Origin: Halosolutus halophilus
GTDB lineage: Archaea > Halobacteriota > Halobacteria > Halobacteriales > Natrialbaceae
Reading direction: 5' to 3'
Assembly: GCF_022869805.1 (NCBI RefSeq)
Contig: NZ_CP094974.1
Coordinates: 2,914,001-2,978,000, forward strand
Length of the DNA stretch: 64,000 nt
In this document: positions 44,251-54,600 of the stretch, piece after piece
How the letters are laid out: each line of letters starts with the position of its first letter
Position numbering within the stretch: position 1 is the first letter of the stretch
Made by a program: the position numbers and the translations under genes
Notes under the pieces: model-generated
Told to the model about the DNA's origin: nothing
The model's input: the letters and a program-made list of their open reading frames with translations, nothing else
The model's database searches: none

Positions 44251-45386
44251 AGGAGCTGATCCGCGATGATGTTCTTCTGAATTTCGCTCGTGCCCTCGTA
44301 GATTTTCGTGATGCGGGCGTCGCGGTAGTAGCGCTCGACGGGGTGGTCGGAGACGTACCCCGCACCGCCGTGGACCTGGATCGCCTCGTCGGCGACGTCG
44401 ACCGCGTGCTCGCTGGCGAACAGCTTCGCCATACTGGCGAACTTCGCGGCCAGCTGGTCGTCGCCCTCCATCGCGACGGTCGCAGCGCGATAGGTCAGCG
44501 ATCGGGCGGCCTCGACGTTGGTCGCCATCTCGGCCAGTTTGTGCTGGATCGCCTGGAACTCCGCGATCGGCTGGTCGAACTGCTCGCGCTCCTCGGCGTA
44601 CGCGAGCGCCTCGTCGAGGGCCGCCTGTGCGGTGCCGATCGCCTGTGCGGCCACGCTGACGCGGCCGGCGGCGAAGAAGTCCATCAGCTGGTAGAAGCCC
44701 GCGTTCTCGGTACCGATGACGTTCTCCGCAGGGACGCGGACGTCGTCGAGGATCAGTTCCGCGAGGTCCGACGCCCGGATGCCGAGTTTGTTGTCGATCT
44801 TCTCGGCGCTGAAGCCGTCGAGATCCGTCGGCACGAGGAAGGCGGTGATCCCCTCGTGGCCCGCGCCCGGGTCCGTCTTGGCCATCACGACGGCGACGTC
44901 GGCGATCGTTCCGTTCGTGATCCACATCTTGTTCCCGTTGAGGACGTACTCGTCACCATCCTGCTCTGCGCGGGTTTCCATCCCGGCGACGTTCGATCCG
45001 TGAGCGGGTTCGCTGATCGCGCTCGCACACGCCGCCTCACCGTCGGCGATCTTCGGGAGCCACTCTTCTTTCATCCACTCGTCGCCGAACCGCTCGATCA
45101 TCGTCGAGCCGAAGCCGCGGCTGCTGATCGCGCTCCCGATCCCGGGATCGGCGCGCCACAGTTCCTCCGTGACGACGACGCTCGACAGGAGGTCCATCCC
45201 CGCGCCGCCGTACTCGACGGGGATGCCGGTCGCGACCAGGTCCATCTCGGCCGCCTGCTGGACGAGATCGTGGGGATACTCGCGGTTCTCGTCGTGCTCG
45301 CGCGCGACCGGCTCGATCTCGTTCTCGCCGAACTCCCTGACGGTTCGGCGGATCGCCCGCTGTTCTTCCGATAACTGAAACGACAT
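44247..45386 (-). CDS. Acyl-CoA dehydrogenase (short/medium-chain type)
   Basis: A 379-residue acyl-CoA dehydrogenase. Motifs are CASAISEPAHGSN, KMWITNGTIAD and IQVHGGAGYVSDHPVERYYR. The catalytic base is the Glu of KIYEGTSEIQK, the usual short-chain arrangement and unlike the ACAD11-like gene at 37671. It does the first step of beta-oxidation on an acyl-CoA; electron acceptor (ETF) genes are not in view. Its stop overlaps the hydrolase start. An island element lies 45-59 bp upstream. Confidence 0.94.
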   Translation of the reverse strand: MSFQLSEEQRAIRRTVREFGENEIEPVAREHDENREYPHDLVQQAAEMDLVATGIPVEYGGAGMDLLSSVVVTEELWRADPGIGSAISSRGFGSTMIERFGDEWMKEEWLPKIADGEAACASAISEPAHGSNVAGMETRAEQDGDEYVLNGNKMWITNGTIADVAVVMAKTDPGAGHEGITAFLVPTDLDGFSAEKIDNKLGIRASDLAELILDDVRVPAENVIGTENAGFYQLMDFFAAGRVSVAAQAIGTAQAALDEALAYAEEREQFDQPIAEFQAIQHKLAEMATNVEAARSLTYRAATVAMEGDDQLAAKFASMAKLFASEHAVDVADEAIQVHGGAGYVSDHPVERYYRDARITKIYEGTSEIQKNIIADQLL

Positions 45387-45430
45387 ACTCCCACTGCAAT
45401 TTCCAAGATGAAGTAATTTTGGGGAATTTC

Positions 45431-45445
45431 TACCACTGTTAGCCT
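45431..45445 (-). promoter_or_regulatory. Island element, copy 3
   Basis: On the minus strand it reads AGGCTAACAGTGGTA, 45-59 bp upstream of ATG 45386, in the same orientation as copies 1 and 2. An AT-rich CAAAATTACTTC lies between it and the start as TATA candidate. Confidence 0.55.
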
Positions 45446-45488
45446 TTACACAATCAGTTGGTATTTCTGGAAGAGGCGTTAGTAGTAA

Positions 45489-45767
45489 TCCACTACACAG
45501 TCATCGCGATGGACTGTATCGTTCGATCGCTCTCCTGTAGTAACAAGTGACTTTGAGTGGCAGCTATACACTGTCGAGAATCCCGTCGATGGCTACTCTC
45601 TCTTCGACTCCGAAATTCCACCCGAGTAGAATACGGTCATAGGGAACGCCATTAACAAGGCCGCTGACGCGGCGGGAGCTGCCATTCCGGCGGTTGTCGT
45701 CGCTGCACTCGCTTACTACCTAGCTGTCACAACGCTCGCATCACCCGTCGGGGAGCTTGGAATCTAA
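45489..45767 (+). pseudogene. Decayed gene with in-frame amber stop
   Basis: A single frame reads as coding for 92 codons from 45489 to TAA at 45765-45767, except for TAG at 45627-45629 and no start codon. The first part reads FEWQLYTVENPVDGYSLFDS; after TAG comes a hydrophobic helix (AAIPAVVVAALAYYLAVTTL). Codon use is less GC-biased than in neighbours, suggesting foreign or decaying DNA. I cannot name it. A TAG read as an amino acid is unlikely because no pyrrolysine machinery is visible. Confidence 0.45.
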
Positions 45768-45782
45768 GACGATTTGAACCGA

Positions 45783-46544
45783 ATGAGGACTATGAACGAG
45801 GCGGCGACCGATATCGATCCCACGCACGCCCTGGTCCTCGGTGACCTCGAGGACTCAACTCGAGACGAACTCGAGTGCGTGAACGCGGCCCTCAGGGCGG
45901 CGCTCCAGCACGGGACGACCGTCGAGATCGCACTCGACGCCGAGCAATTCGCCGAGGACTACCCTGCCCGGGTCGCCGACGTGGACACGGAATTCGAGCG
46001 GGTCGACGAGGGGATCTACCGCGGTTCTCTCCCCCAGTGTACGGACGCGCTCGAGGGTCTTCTCACGGTCGGGACCTGGCATCGCTTCGTCGCGCTCGAG
46101 TCCGTCGCCGTCCGACGGGATGGGGAGGTTTTCCTGTGGTACGTCCCCGATCATCGGACGTTCGAACTCGACGCGAACCTCGCGGCGGAAGCCCTCGACG
46201 ACGTTCGCGAGGTCTTCGAGGGGCGACCTGCCGCACTCGTCTCGACGGACGCGGCCGCCCAGTGGAACGACGGCGACCACTACTACTCGCTGGAGCCTCC
46301 TTCCCTGTGCGTCGACGACCGTTGTTTCGGTCTCTCGCGGCTCGCAGGCGTCGACGTCGACCCGCAGAACCGGCGGCTCTCGCTCTCGTGGCAGTCCGAC
46401 TCTTCGGGGGTCGTCAGCCGGTTCGTGACACGGATTACGCCGTCACCGCCGACGACGCTGTCGATTCCCGACGATGAGACGTTCGAGCGGGTCGCCGGAA
46501 CGCTCGAGCAATTGACAGCCGACCGCAGGTCGACCGAGGACTAG
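45783..46544 (+). CDS. Haloarchaeal hypothetical protein
   Basis: A 253-residue acidic protein of unknown function. It begins MRTMNEAATDIDPTHALVLG. The pattern of beta-strands with charged loops (RFVALESVAVRRDGEVFLWY; RRLSLSWQSDSSGVVSRFV) suggests a compact alpha/beta or beta-rich domain. One C-x5-C pair is present (LCVDDRCFGL). ATG 45783 or 45792 are both possible; a TTG further upstream is less likely. It is alone between the island and lhr. No family recognised. Confidence 0.6.
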   Translation: MRTMNEAATDIDPTHALVLGDLEDSTRDELECVNAALRAALQHGTTVEIALDAEQFAEDYPARVADVDTEFERVDEGIYRGSLPQCTDALEGLLTVGTWHRFVALESVAVRRDGEVFLWYVPDHRTFELDANLAAEALDDVREVFEGRPAALVSTDAAAQWNDGDHYYSLEPPSLCVDDRCFGLSRLAGVDVDPQNRRLSLSWQSDSSGVVSRFVTRITPSPPTTLSIPDDETFERVAGTLEQLTADRRSTED

Positions 46545-46724
46545 TGGCGTCCCACGCCGGAACTGCAGGGTCGAACCGAACGGGGGTCGCCGGTTCGGTC
46601 CTGTAGTCGACGCTCGGGAGGGTACTAGATACGAGCCCGACCGATCTTGCATAGCCACTTCACGGGTGGCTTTCGACGAGTTGTCCAGTATTGGTTTCGG
46701 CAACAGTATCAGACTACCTACTCG

Positions 46725-49553
46725 TCACTCGTCAGACGCGAGCCCCGCTAGCGACTCCTCGCCGATCTCCTCGAGGACGTGTTCGTGAAACGCCTGCAGG
46801 GCTGCGCTCTCGTCCTCGGCGAGCACGACGTCGCTAGCCGAGAGCGTCGCCAGCCCGAACGCCCGCGGCGTCGGCGAGTCGAGCAACTGCCGCTGGACGG
46901 TGATCTCGCCCGAATCGATCGCCGCGACGATCGCTTCGATCTCGTCGACGTTGAGTTTATCCTCCAGGATCTCGCGGTAGGTCTCCTCGATCACGGCGAA
47001 CTCCGCTAAGTCCTCGGCGAACCCGAGCAGCATCTCGCTCGAGACCTGCTGTTCGCTGGCGGACTTCTCGTAGCCCTTGTACCGCTTGAGGATCATCAGC
47101 GATCGGGTCGCGTTGATCCGGAAGTACCGCTGGAGCAGGTCGGTGTCGGCGATGGCCGCACGGAGGTCCGAACGCACCTGCTCGGGGTCGAGATCGTCGA
47201 CGATGCCCTCGATGTCGACCTTCCGGTTCAGCGGCATCGAGAGGACGAAGCCGTTGTCCGCGACGGCGACCCGGACGTTCGCGGTCGCCTCCTGGGCACA
47301 GCGATACGCGAGGAGGCGGGAGAGGCCGTCGTTGAACTTGCGACCGTACGCCGAGTGGACGTAGTAGTGGCGTTCGTACTCGTCGCGATCGCGCTCGACC
47401 TCGATCGCGAGCCGATCGGGCGTGCTCACGCTGTCGGCCCCCGCGAAGCGCACCTGGTGGTCGAACAGCCGGGCGATCGCGCGCACGCTGTCGTCGTCGA
47501 GCGGGAACTCCCGCAGCCACGCGCGGACCCGCGGCGGACCGCCCGCGTCGTAGTGATCCAGCAGGTCCGCCTGGAAGGCGAGGATCTCGCGGCCCAGATC
47601 GTAGGACAGTGGGAGCCGCTCGGAGTACCACGACGGAACCGTGGGACGGGCGCTGGTCCGATCGACGTACACCTTCGATCCGCGCCGGTAGCGGTACTCG
47701 AAGTGATCGCCGCCGAGGACGAAGACGTCGCCCTTCTCCAGGGTGTCGAGGTAGTTCTCGTCGAGCTGGCCGACCCACTCGTCGCTCGCGCGGGTGTGGA
47801 CGTCGCAGGTAAAGGAGTCGGGGATCGTCCCGATGTTGGTCATGTAGATCACCCGCGCCAGCCGACCGCGCTTGCCGATCAGCGGTTCGCCGACGGGGTA
47901 CTCCTCGTGGTGGTGCTGGCCGTCGGGCGGGTCGTTCTCGTCGCGCCAGATCTTCGCGTAGACGTTTCGATCTTCGAGACCGGCGTACTCCGCGGTCAGG
48001 TACCGCATCAACTGCTCGTACTCCTCGTCCGAAAAGTTCCGGTAGGGGTAGGCCCGGCGGAGGATCGCTTTCACCTCGGACTCGGGCCTGATTTCGGCGA
48101 TCGCCATCCCGTAGACGTGCTGTGCGGCGACGTCCTGGGCGTTCTCCGGGATCGAGACCGAGTCGACGAACCCCTCGGCGGCCTTCTTCAGCATGACCGC
48201 ACACTCGAGCAGTTCGTCCCGGTCGAGCGCGATCACCCGGCCGGTGACGGTCTGGCCGACACGGTGGCCCGCCCGCCCGATCCGCTGGAGCAGGGCCGCA
48301 ACGGACTTCGGAGAGCCGACCTGCACGACGAGATCGACGTGGGGCATGTCGATCCCCAGTTCGAGCGAGGTCGAGGACGTCACGACGTCGAGGTCGCCGT
48401 CCTTCAGCCTCCCCTCGACGTCCTGACGGACGTCCTTCGAGAGGCTGCCGTGGTGACAGCCGGAGTTGTCCTCGTCGTAGACGTCGAACCGTTCGCGGAG
48501 GTTGTGCAGGACGCGCTCCGCACCCGATCGGGTGTTGGTGAACACGAGCGTGTTGGTATGGTCCTGCACGTGTTCGTGGAGCATCCGGTAGAACCGCTCC
48601 TGAACGACCTCGCGGGACGTGTTGATCAGATCGTCGGTCGGACACTCGAGTTCGATGTCGAACTCGCGGGCGAAGCGGGCGTCGACGATCTCGTACGGTC
48701 GCGGCTCGCGGGCCTCCGCCCCGCTCGCACCGTCCGCGGCGCGTAGCCCCTCGCTCGGCTCCCCGCCGGGTTCCTCACAGCCGACCAGAAATTCGGCAAC
48801 CTGCGACAGCGGCTCGATCGTCGCCGAACAGCCGATCCGCGTGATCTCGCCCTCGGCCATCGCCTCCAGTCGTTCGAGACTCACCGACAGGTGGGTCCCT
48901 CGTTTGCCGTCCGCCAGCGAGTGGATCTCGTCGACGATGACGTACTCCACGGTACGAAGCTTCTCGCGGAACTTCGGCGAGTTGAGCAATATCGCGAGGG
49001 TTTCGGGCGTCGTGTTGAGGACGTGGGGCGTCTCCTCGAGCATCTTCTGGCGATCGCTCGAGTCCGTGTCGCCGTGGCGGATGGCGTGGCGGATCTCGCC
49101 CATCTCCTCGTCGCCGTCGCGGTCGGCGACGATCGATTCGATCCCCTCGAGCGGCACCTCGAGGTTCCGGTGGATGTCGTTCGCGAGCGATTTGAGCGGC
49201 GAGACGTAGAGGCAGTAGACGGAGTTCTCGAGGCCGTCTTCCGACTCGCGGTCGCGTCTGTAGAGTTCGTTAATGATCGCACAGAACGACGATAGCGTCT
49301 TTCCCGAACCGGTCGGCGCACAGATCAGCGTGTTCGTCCCGTCGTGAATCTTCGGGATCGCCCCCTGCTGCGGCGGCGTGAAGAACCCGTCGTTCTCGGG
49401 GACGAACTCGCCGAATTCCTCGAGCCACCACCGCTGAACTGCGGGCTCGAGCAGGTCGAAGACGTCCCGGTCCTCGATCGTGACCGCCGCGGGATCGAAC
49501 GGGAGGGCGTCGTCGGCGATCGGTAACTCGAGGGACTCGGACTCAGCCATCAT
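46725..49553 (-). CDS. lhr: Lhr-type DEAD/H helicase
   Basis: A 942-residue SF2 helicase. RecA1 has Walker A in ICAPTGSGKTLSSF, DEIH in VIVDEIHSLAD and SAT in GCSATIEP. RecA2 has STSLELGIDMPHVD and the arginine finger QRIGRAGHR. The C-terminal half holds the winged helix and the Lhr-core beta-barrel regions (YLDTLEKGDVFVLGGDHFEY; DQLVRFAGADS-like). Lhr unwinds DNA or RNA-DNA forks in repair. An acidic loop (about residues 255-285, EGLRAADGASGAEAREP) is inserted after the SAT region. The ATG at 49553 gives a normal N-terminus (MMAESESLEL). Single gene. Confidence 0.93.
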   Translation of the reverse strand: MMAESESLELPIADDALPFDPAAVTIEDRDVFDLLEPAVQRWWLEEFGEFVPENDGFFTPPQQGAIPKIHDGTNTLICAPTGSGKTLSSFCAIINELYRRDRESEDGLENSVYCLYVSPLKSLANDIHRNLEVPLEGIESIVADRDGDEEMGEIRHAIRHGDTDSSDRQKMLEETPHVLNTTPETLAILLNSPKFREKLRTVEYVIVDEIHSLADGKRGTHLSVSLERLEAMAEGEITRIGCSATIEPLSQVAEFLVGCEEPGGEPSEGLRAADGASGAEAREPRPYEIVDARFAREFDIELECPTDDLINTSREVVQERFYRMLHEHVQDHTNTLVFTNTRSGAERVLHNLRERFDVYDEDNSGCHHGSLSKDVRQDVEGRLKDGDLDVVTSSTSLELGIDMPHVDLVVQVGSPKSVAALLQRIGRAGHRVGQTVTGRVIALDRDELLECAVMLKKAAEGFVDSVSIPENAQDVAAQHVYGMAIAEIRPESEVKAILRRAYPYRNFSDEEYEQLMRYLTAEYAGLEDRNVYAKIWRDENDPPDGQHHHEEYPVGEPLIGKRGRLARVIYMTNIGTIPDSFTCDVHTRASDEWVGQLDENYLDTLEKGDVFVLGGDHFEYRYRRGSKVYVDRTSARPTVPSWYSERLPLSYDLGREILAFQADLLDHYDAGGPPRVRAWLREFPLDDDSVRAIARLFDHQVRFAGADSVSTPDRLAIEVERDRDEYERHYYVHSAYGRKFNDGLSRLLAYRCAQEATANVRVAVADNGFVLSMPLNRKVDIEGIVDDLDPEQVRSDLRAAIADTDLLQRYFRINATRSLMILKRYKGYEKSASEQQVSSEMLLGFAEDLAEFAVIEETYREILEDKLNVDEIEAIVAAIDSGEITVQRQLLDSPTPRAFGLATLSASDVVLAEDESAALQAFHEHVLEEIGEESLAGLASDE

Positions 49554-49609
49554 CGTCGTCTGCGGGAGCGGTATGTAAGAGGGTTTGGCTACCGGAGCGA
49601 AAGTGAATT

Positions 49610-50671
49610 TTAGAACTCGGTGACGACTTCCACGCCACGCGTCTCGTACTCGGTCATCGCCGCGAGCCGATCGGATACGTCCTCGAGCGCGACTTCGCGC
49701 GTGACGAGCCGATCGGGTTCGAGTCGGCCCGCCTCGATCATGCGCAGGAGTTCGTCGTACCGGGAGGGTGGCATCCCTCGCGAGCCGACGACCGTGACGT
49801 CCCACCGGGTGATCTCGTCGATCGGGAGCGGGACCTCACCGCGCTCGGCGTCGGTCGTCAGGCCGAGCTGGACGTGTGTCCCCCGGATCCCGAGACAGTC
49901 GAGGCTGTTCCGGCACGTCTCGGCGCGACCGAGCGCGTCGACGGAGACGTGGGCCCCGCCGTCCGTGATCGCTTCGATTTCGGCGGGGACGTCCTCGCGT
50001 TCGGACGCGTCGATCGTCGCCTCGGCACCCAGATCGGTCGCCATCGCGAGCGGCTCCTCGCGCACGTCGACCGCGACGACGGTCCCGCCGAGGGCCGTCG
50101 CGATCTGGACCGCGGCCAATCCGAGTCCGCCACAGCCGTGGACGGCGACCCAGTCGCCGCCAGCGAGGTCGACCCGGTGAGCGAGCGCGTGAAACGCGGT
50201 CACGTACCGACAGCCGAGTCCGGCGGCCTCCGTCGGCGAGACGACGTCCGGGAGTCGAGTCAGGTTGAACGCCGCGTGGGGGACGTGGACCTGTTCGGCG
50301 AACGCGCCGGGGACGCTGGATTCGAACCCGAGCGCGTAGCCGTCCTTACAGACGTTCCCGTGGCCAGTCCGACACTGGGGACAGCCACCCTCGCCGAGGT
50401 TGAACGGGATCACCACCCGATCGCCCGCCGCGAGTCGATCCACCTGGGCACCGACGCGAGCCACTCGGCCCGCGGGTTCGTGTCCGAGGATCTGCCCGAT
50501 CGGCACCTGATCGTCGGCCCACTCGCCGTGGCCCTGCCAAGCGTGCCAGTCGCTCCGGCAGATGCCACAGGCCTCGACGTCGACGACGACCCCGTGGGGA
50601 GCGGGATCGGGTGGATCGACGTCCTCGATCGCGAGCGGTTCCCCGTACGCCTCGAGAGTTGCAGCGCGCAT
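49610..50671 (-). CDS. Zinc-dependent MDR alcohol dehydrogenase
   Basis: A 353-residue medium-chain dehydrogenase. The catalytic zinc site includes ACGICRSDWHAWQGHGEW and GHEPAGRV. The structural zinc loop is GCPQCRTGHGNVCKDG. The NAD(P) loop is HGCGGLGLAAVQIA with DVREEPLAMA (acidic end favours NAD). It oxidises a secondary or primary alcohol or aldehyde; the substrate is unknown. Convergent with lhr's start side and divergent from the MBL gene. No operon partner. Confidence 0.9.
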   Translation of the reverse strand: MRAATLEAYGEPLAIEDVDPPDPAPHGVVVDVEACGICRSDWHAWQGHGEWADDQVPIGQILGHEPAGRVARVGAQVDRLAAGDRVVIPFNLGEGGCPQCRTGHGNVCKDGYALGFESSVPGAFAEQVHVPHAAFNLTRLPDVVSPTEAAGLGCRYVTAFHALAHRVDLAGGDWVAVHGCGGLGLAAVQIATALGGTVVAVDVREEPLAMATDLGAEATIDASEREDVPAEIEAITDGGAHVSVDALGRAETCRNSLDCLGIRGTHVQLGLTTDAERGEVPLPIDEITRWDVTVVGSRGMPPSRYDELLRMIEAGRLEPDRLVTREVALEDVSDRLAAMTEYETRGVEVVTEF

Positions 50672-50781
50672 AGCGTTGCTATCGATCGCCGCCGAGTTAA
50701 CGGGTCCGACCGCGAATTCCGCACACGAGGCCGCGGGGCCGAGCAGCCAATCTTATCGGACAGGCCGTCCGAGAGGTCCGT

Positions 50782-51516
50782 ATGCGCGTCACCTTTCTCG
50801 GAACTGGCAGTGCGATGCCCACCGGCGAACGGTTCCAGACCGGCATCCTCGTCCAGGCGGACGGCCGATCGCTCCTGATCGACTGCGGGTCGGGCGCGTT
50901 ACACCGCCTCCAGCAGTCCGGCGTCGGCTACGAGAACGTCTCGACGGTCCTCTTGACCCACCACCACCTCGATCACGTCGCCGACCTGCTCCCGTTGATG
51001 AAAGCCCGCTGGCTGGCCGGCGAGGAACACCTCGAGGTCGTCGGTCCGCAGGGGACCAAGACCCTGCTCGACGACCTCCTCTCGGTCCACGAGTACATGC
51101 AGGGCAAACTCGACCTGCAGGTGCGCGAGGTCGTCCCCGGCGAGTTTTCGGTGGCCGGATTCGACGTCTCGGCCTACGAGACGCGCCACTCGCTCCCCTG
51201 TCTCGCGTACCGTTTCGGCGACCTGTTCACGTTCAGCGGCGACAGCGAGGCGTTCGCCGGTCTGGCCAACTTCGCCGAGGGATCCGCGATCCTCGCCCAC
51301 GACTGTTCGTTCCCCGACGACGTCGACGTCTCGAACCATCCCACGCCCGAGACGCTCGGCCGGGCACTCTCCGGGCGGGAGATCGGCCGGGTCTACCTGA
51401 CCCACCTCTATCCCCACACCGACGATCGACACGAGGAGATGCTGGCCTCGATCGGGGCTCACTACGACGGCGACGTCCGGTTCGCGGAGGATCTCAAGAC
51501 GGTCTCGATCGAGTAA
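50782..51516 (+). CDS. MBL-fold metallohydrolase (RNase Z-like branch)
   Basis: A 244-residue metallo-beta-lactamase-fold protein. The metal-binding motif is THHHLDHV; further ligands are expected in LPCLAYRFGD, SGDSEAF, AHDCSF and YLTHLYPH. The sequence FLGTGSAMP at the N-terminus is typical of the RNase Z/ElaC-like group, but the tRNA exosite arm is not evident. So it is a hydrolase of unknown substrate rather than confirmed tRNase Z. Start ATG 50782. Confidence 0.85.
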   Translation: MRVTFLGTGSAMPTGERFQTGILVQADGRSLLIDCGSGALHRLQQSGVGYENVSTVLLTHHHLDHVADLLPLMKARWLAGEEHLEVVGPQGTKTLLDDLLSVHEYMQGKLDLQVREVVPGEFSVAGFDVSAYETRHSLPCLAYRFGDLFTFSGDSEAFAGLANFAEGSAILAHDCSFPDDVDVSNHPTPETLGRALSGREIGRVYLTHLYPHTDDRHEEMLASIGAHYDGDVRFAEDLKTVSIE

Positions 51517-51682
51517 CTGCGTCAGGCTCCGGTCGGCGGGAGTAACGACGTCTGCGCGTCGAACGATCCACCCAGGCCTGTTAGTAGTCGGGTAACAACA
51601 GATATATCCCCGTCCGTTTCGGAAGGGGCTACCAAGGAATGAATTCGACGATCGCACCGAGGGGTCACTACGGTGATCGACG

Positions 51683-54600
51683 GTGAGCCTTCCCGATCGC
51701 ATCGCGAATCTGGTCACGACGCACTCGGCGATCGTCCTCGCCGCACTTCTGCTGACGACGGCGCTGGTCGGCGCGGGAGCGCCGATGGTCGACGACGAGT
51801 CGTCGCTGGACCAGTACGAGAGCGACTCACCCGAAGGTGAGGCCCTCGAGTACGCGGAGGAGAACTTCTCGACCGACGATCAGGAGAACACGACGACGGT
51901 ACAGGTGATCGTCAGGGGCGACGACGTCCTCACGAAGGAATCACTGCTCTCGTCGCTCGAATTCCAGCAGGAACTCCGGGGCGACGAGTCGATCAATTCG
52001 ACGCTGGTCGAAGACGAAGCGATCGTCGGCGTCGAGAACCTCGTGGCGACGACCGCGATCCGCGAGGACCAGGCCGAAAACCTCTCCGAAAGCGGCGCGG
52101 AACTCGAGGCTCGCAGTGCGAAACTCGAGAATCGGAGCGCGGAACTCAACGGGACGGCCGAGGAACTCGAGCAGCGCTCGGCCGAACTCAACGAGACTGC
52201 CGACGACCTCGAGGCGGCGCTGAACGAGACCGTCGCGATCGAGACGGAGTACGCGGAACTGAACGCCTCCTACGAGGCCGGCGACATCTCCGACGAGGAG
52301 TACGAGCAGCGATCGGCCGAACTCGAGGGCCGGCTCGACGACGTCTACGAGGACGCGACGGCCGACCTCGACGAGGAGCAGTCGGCGCAGTTCGCCACGG
52401 CCATGTCGAACGCGCGAGAGATTCAGTCGTCCCTCGTCGAACTCGAGCGGGCGAACGAGGCCGGCGAACTCTCCGACGAGGAGTACGAGGAACGCTCGAC
52501 TGAACTCGAGGGGCAACTCGAGGACGTCTACGTTCAGGGCACGCGAGGCGTACTCGAGGACGAGTACGCCCAGCTCGAGGAAGACAGCGATCAGCTCGAG
52601 GCGGATTTCGAGGAACTGGAAGAAGACAGCGAACAGCTCCAGGAAGACTTCGAGGAACTCGAGGAAGACCGCGAGGAACTCGAGGAAGCCGGCCAGCCGC
52701 CCCTCGACGACCAGATCGAGAAGCTCGAATCGATGAACGAGTCGGAGTACGAGGAGACGCTCACGAGCGTCCTCTCGGACGATGGCGACCAGGGCGGCGA
52801 CCTGGCGCTGCGCCTGATGCCGACGTCCTACGAACCGGGTTCGACGGACGCGGACGCACGAATGCTGTTCGTGACGCAGTCGACCGAGAGCGGTGAGTTC
52901 CAGGGGCCGGGATCGGTCGACGATCGGACCACCGAGAGCCAACTCGAGCTTCGCGAGCTCGCGGACGACCGCGACCAGGAGATGCTCGTCTTCGGGTCCG
53001 GCATTATCACCGACGAGATCGACCGATCGATGAGCGACAGTCTGGCGATCGTCTCGCCGCTCGCGCTGCTGTTCGTCGTCGTCGCGCTGTTGATCGCCTA
53101 CCGCGATCCGCTCGACATCGTCCTCGGGATCGCGGGCATCGTGGCGGTGCTGATCTGGACGTTCGGCTTCATGGGCTGGGCGGACATCGCGTTCAACCAG
53201 ATGTTCGTCGCCATTCCCGTACTCCTGATCGGGCTCTCGATCGACTACGCGATCCACGTCTTCATGCGCCATCGGGAGCAACGCGAGACGCCACGCATCT
53301 CGGATACGGGAACGGGAAGCGAAGCGGCCCGTGAGCAACGCGACGGGGAGAGTCCCTCACAGGACGACGGAGAGCCGACGGACGTTCGGGGGTCGATGTC
53401 CGTCGCACTCGCGGGCGTCGGCGTCGCACTCGTCTGGGTGACGGCGACGACGGTCATCGGGTTCCTCTCGAACCTCGTCAGCCCGATCGGTCCGATCCGC
53501 GAGTTCGGCGTCGTGAGCGCGTTCGGCATCCTCGCCGCCATGATCGTCTTCGGCGCGATGATCCCCGCGGCGAAAGTCGAGATCGACGCCCGACTCGAGG
53601 CTCGTGGAATCGATCGGCACAGACGGGCGTTCGGCACCGGCGGCGGTCGACTCGCCGACGCGCTCTCGGTGGGCGCGGTCATCGCCAGGAAAGCTCCGCT
53701 GGCGGTCCTTCTCGTCACCCTGGTGGTGACCGCGGGCGGCGTCTACGGCGCGACCCAGGTGGACACCAGCTTCGATCAGGAGGACTTCCTCGCCGACAGT
53801 CCGCCCGCCTGGACCGAGGACCTGCCGGAACCGTTCCAGCCCGGCGAGTACAGCGCGAAGTCCGACCTCGAGTACGTCAACGAGAACTTCCAGCGACAGG
53901 ACTCGCAGGCGCAACTGCTCATCAGGGGTGAGGTGACCGACGACGAGACGCTCGAACGCGTGGCGGACGCCCAGGACGACGCCGCCGACAGCGACGTGGC
54001 GTACGTGCTGGCGAGCGGCGAGGCCGACGTCCGCAGCCCGCTGTCGGTGATGGAGAACGTCGCAGCCGAGAACGAGTCGTTCAACGAGTCGTTCCAGGCG
54101 GCGGACACCGACGGCGACGGCGTCCCCGACGAGGACGTCGAGGCGCTGTACGACGACCTCTACGAGATCGACTCCGAGGCCGCAAGCGACGTACTCTACC
54201 GCACCGACGGCGAGTACGAGTCCGCCCGGATGGTCGTCTCGATCCAGGGGGACGCCTCGTCCGGCGAGACGACCGATGGGATGCGCGCCATCGCCGCGGA
54301 CTTCGACGACGGCGACCGGTGGTCCGTGGTGGCGACCGGCGATCCGATCGTCAACTACGTCGTCGAGCAGGACCTGCTGGACACGGTTCTCCAGAGCCTG
54401 CTGATCACGCTCGTGGCCGTGTTCGTCTTCCTCACGGTCGCCTACTGGCTGACGGGCAACAGCGCGACGCTCGGCGCCGTGACCCTGCTCCCGGTCGCGC
54501 TCGCGGTCAGCTGGATCCTCGGGACGATGTACCTGATCGGGATGCCCTTCAACGTCCTGACGGGGATGATCACCAGCCTGACGATCGGGCTCGGCGTCGC

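Noticed and set aside
45489-45767. Read-through of TAG as pyrrolysine
   Set aside because: No pyl genes are visible and the frame also lacks a start; decay is simpler.
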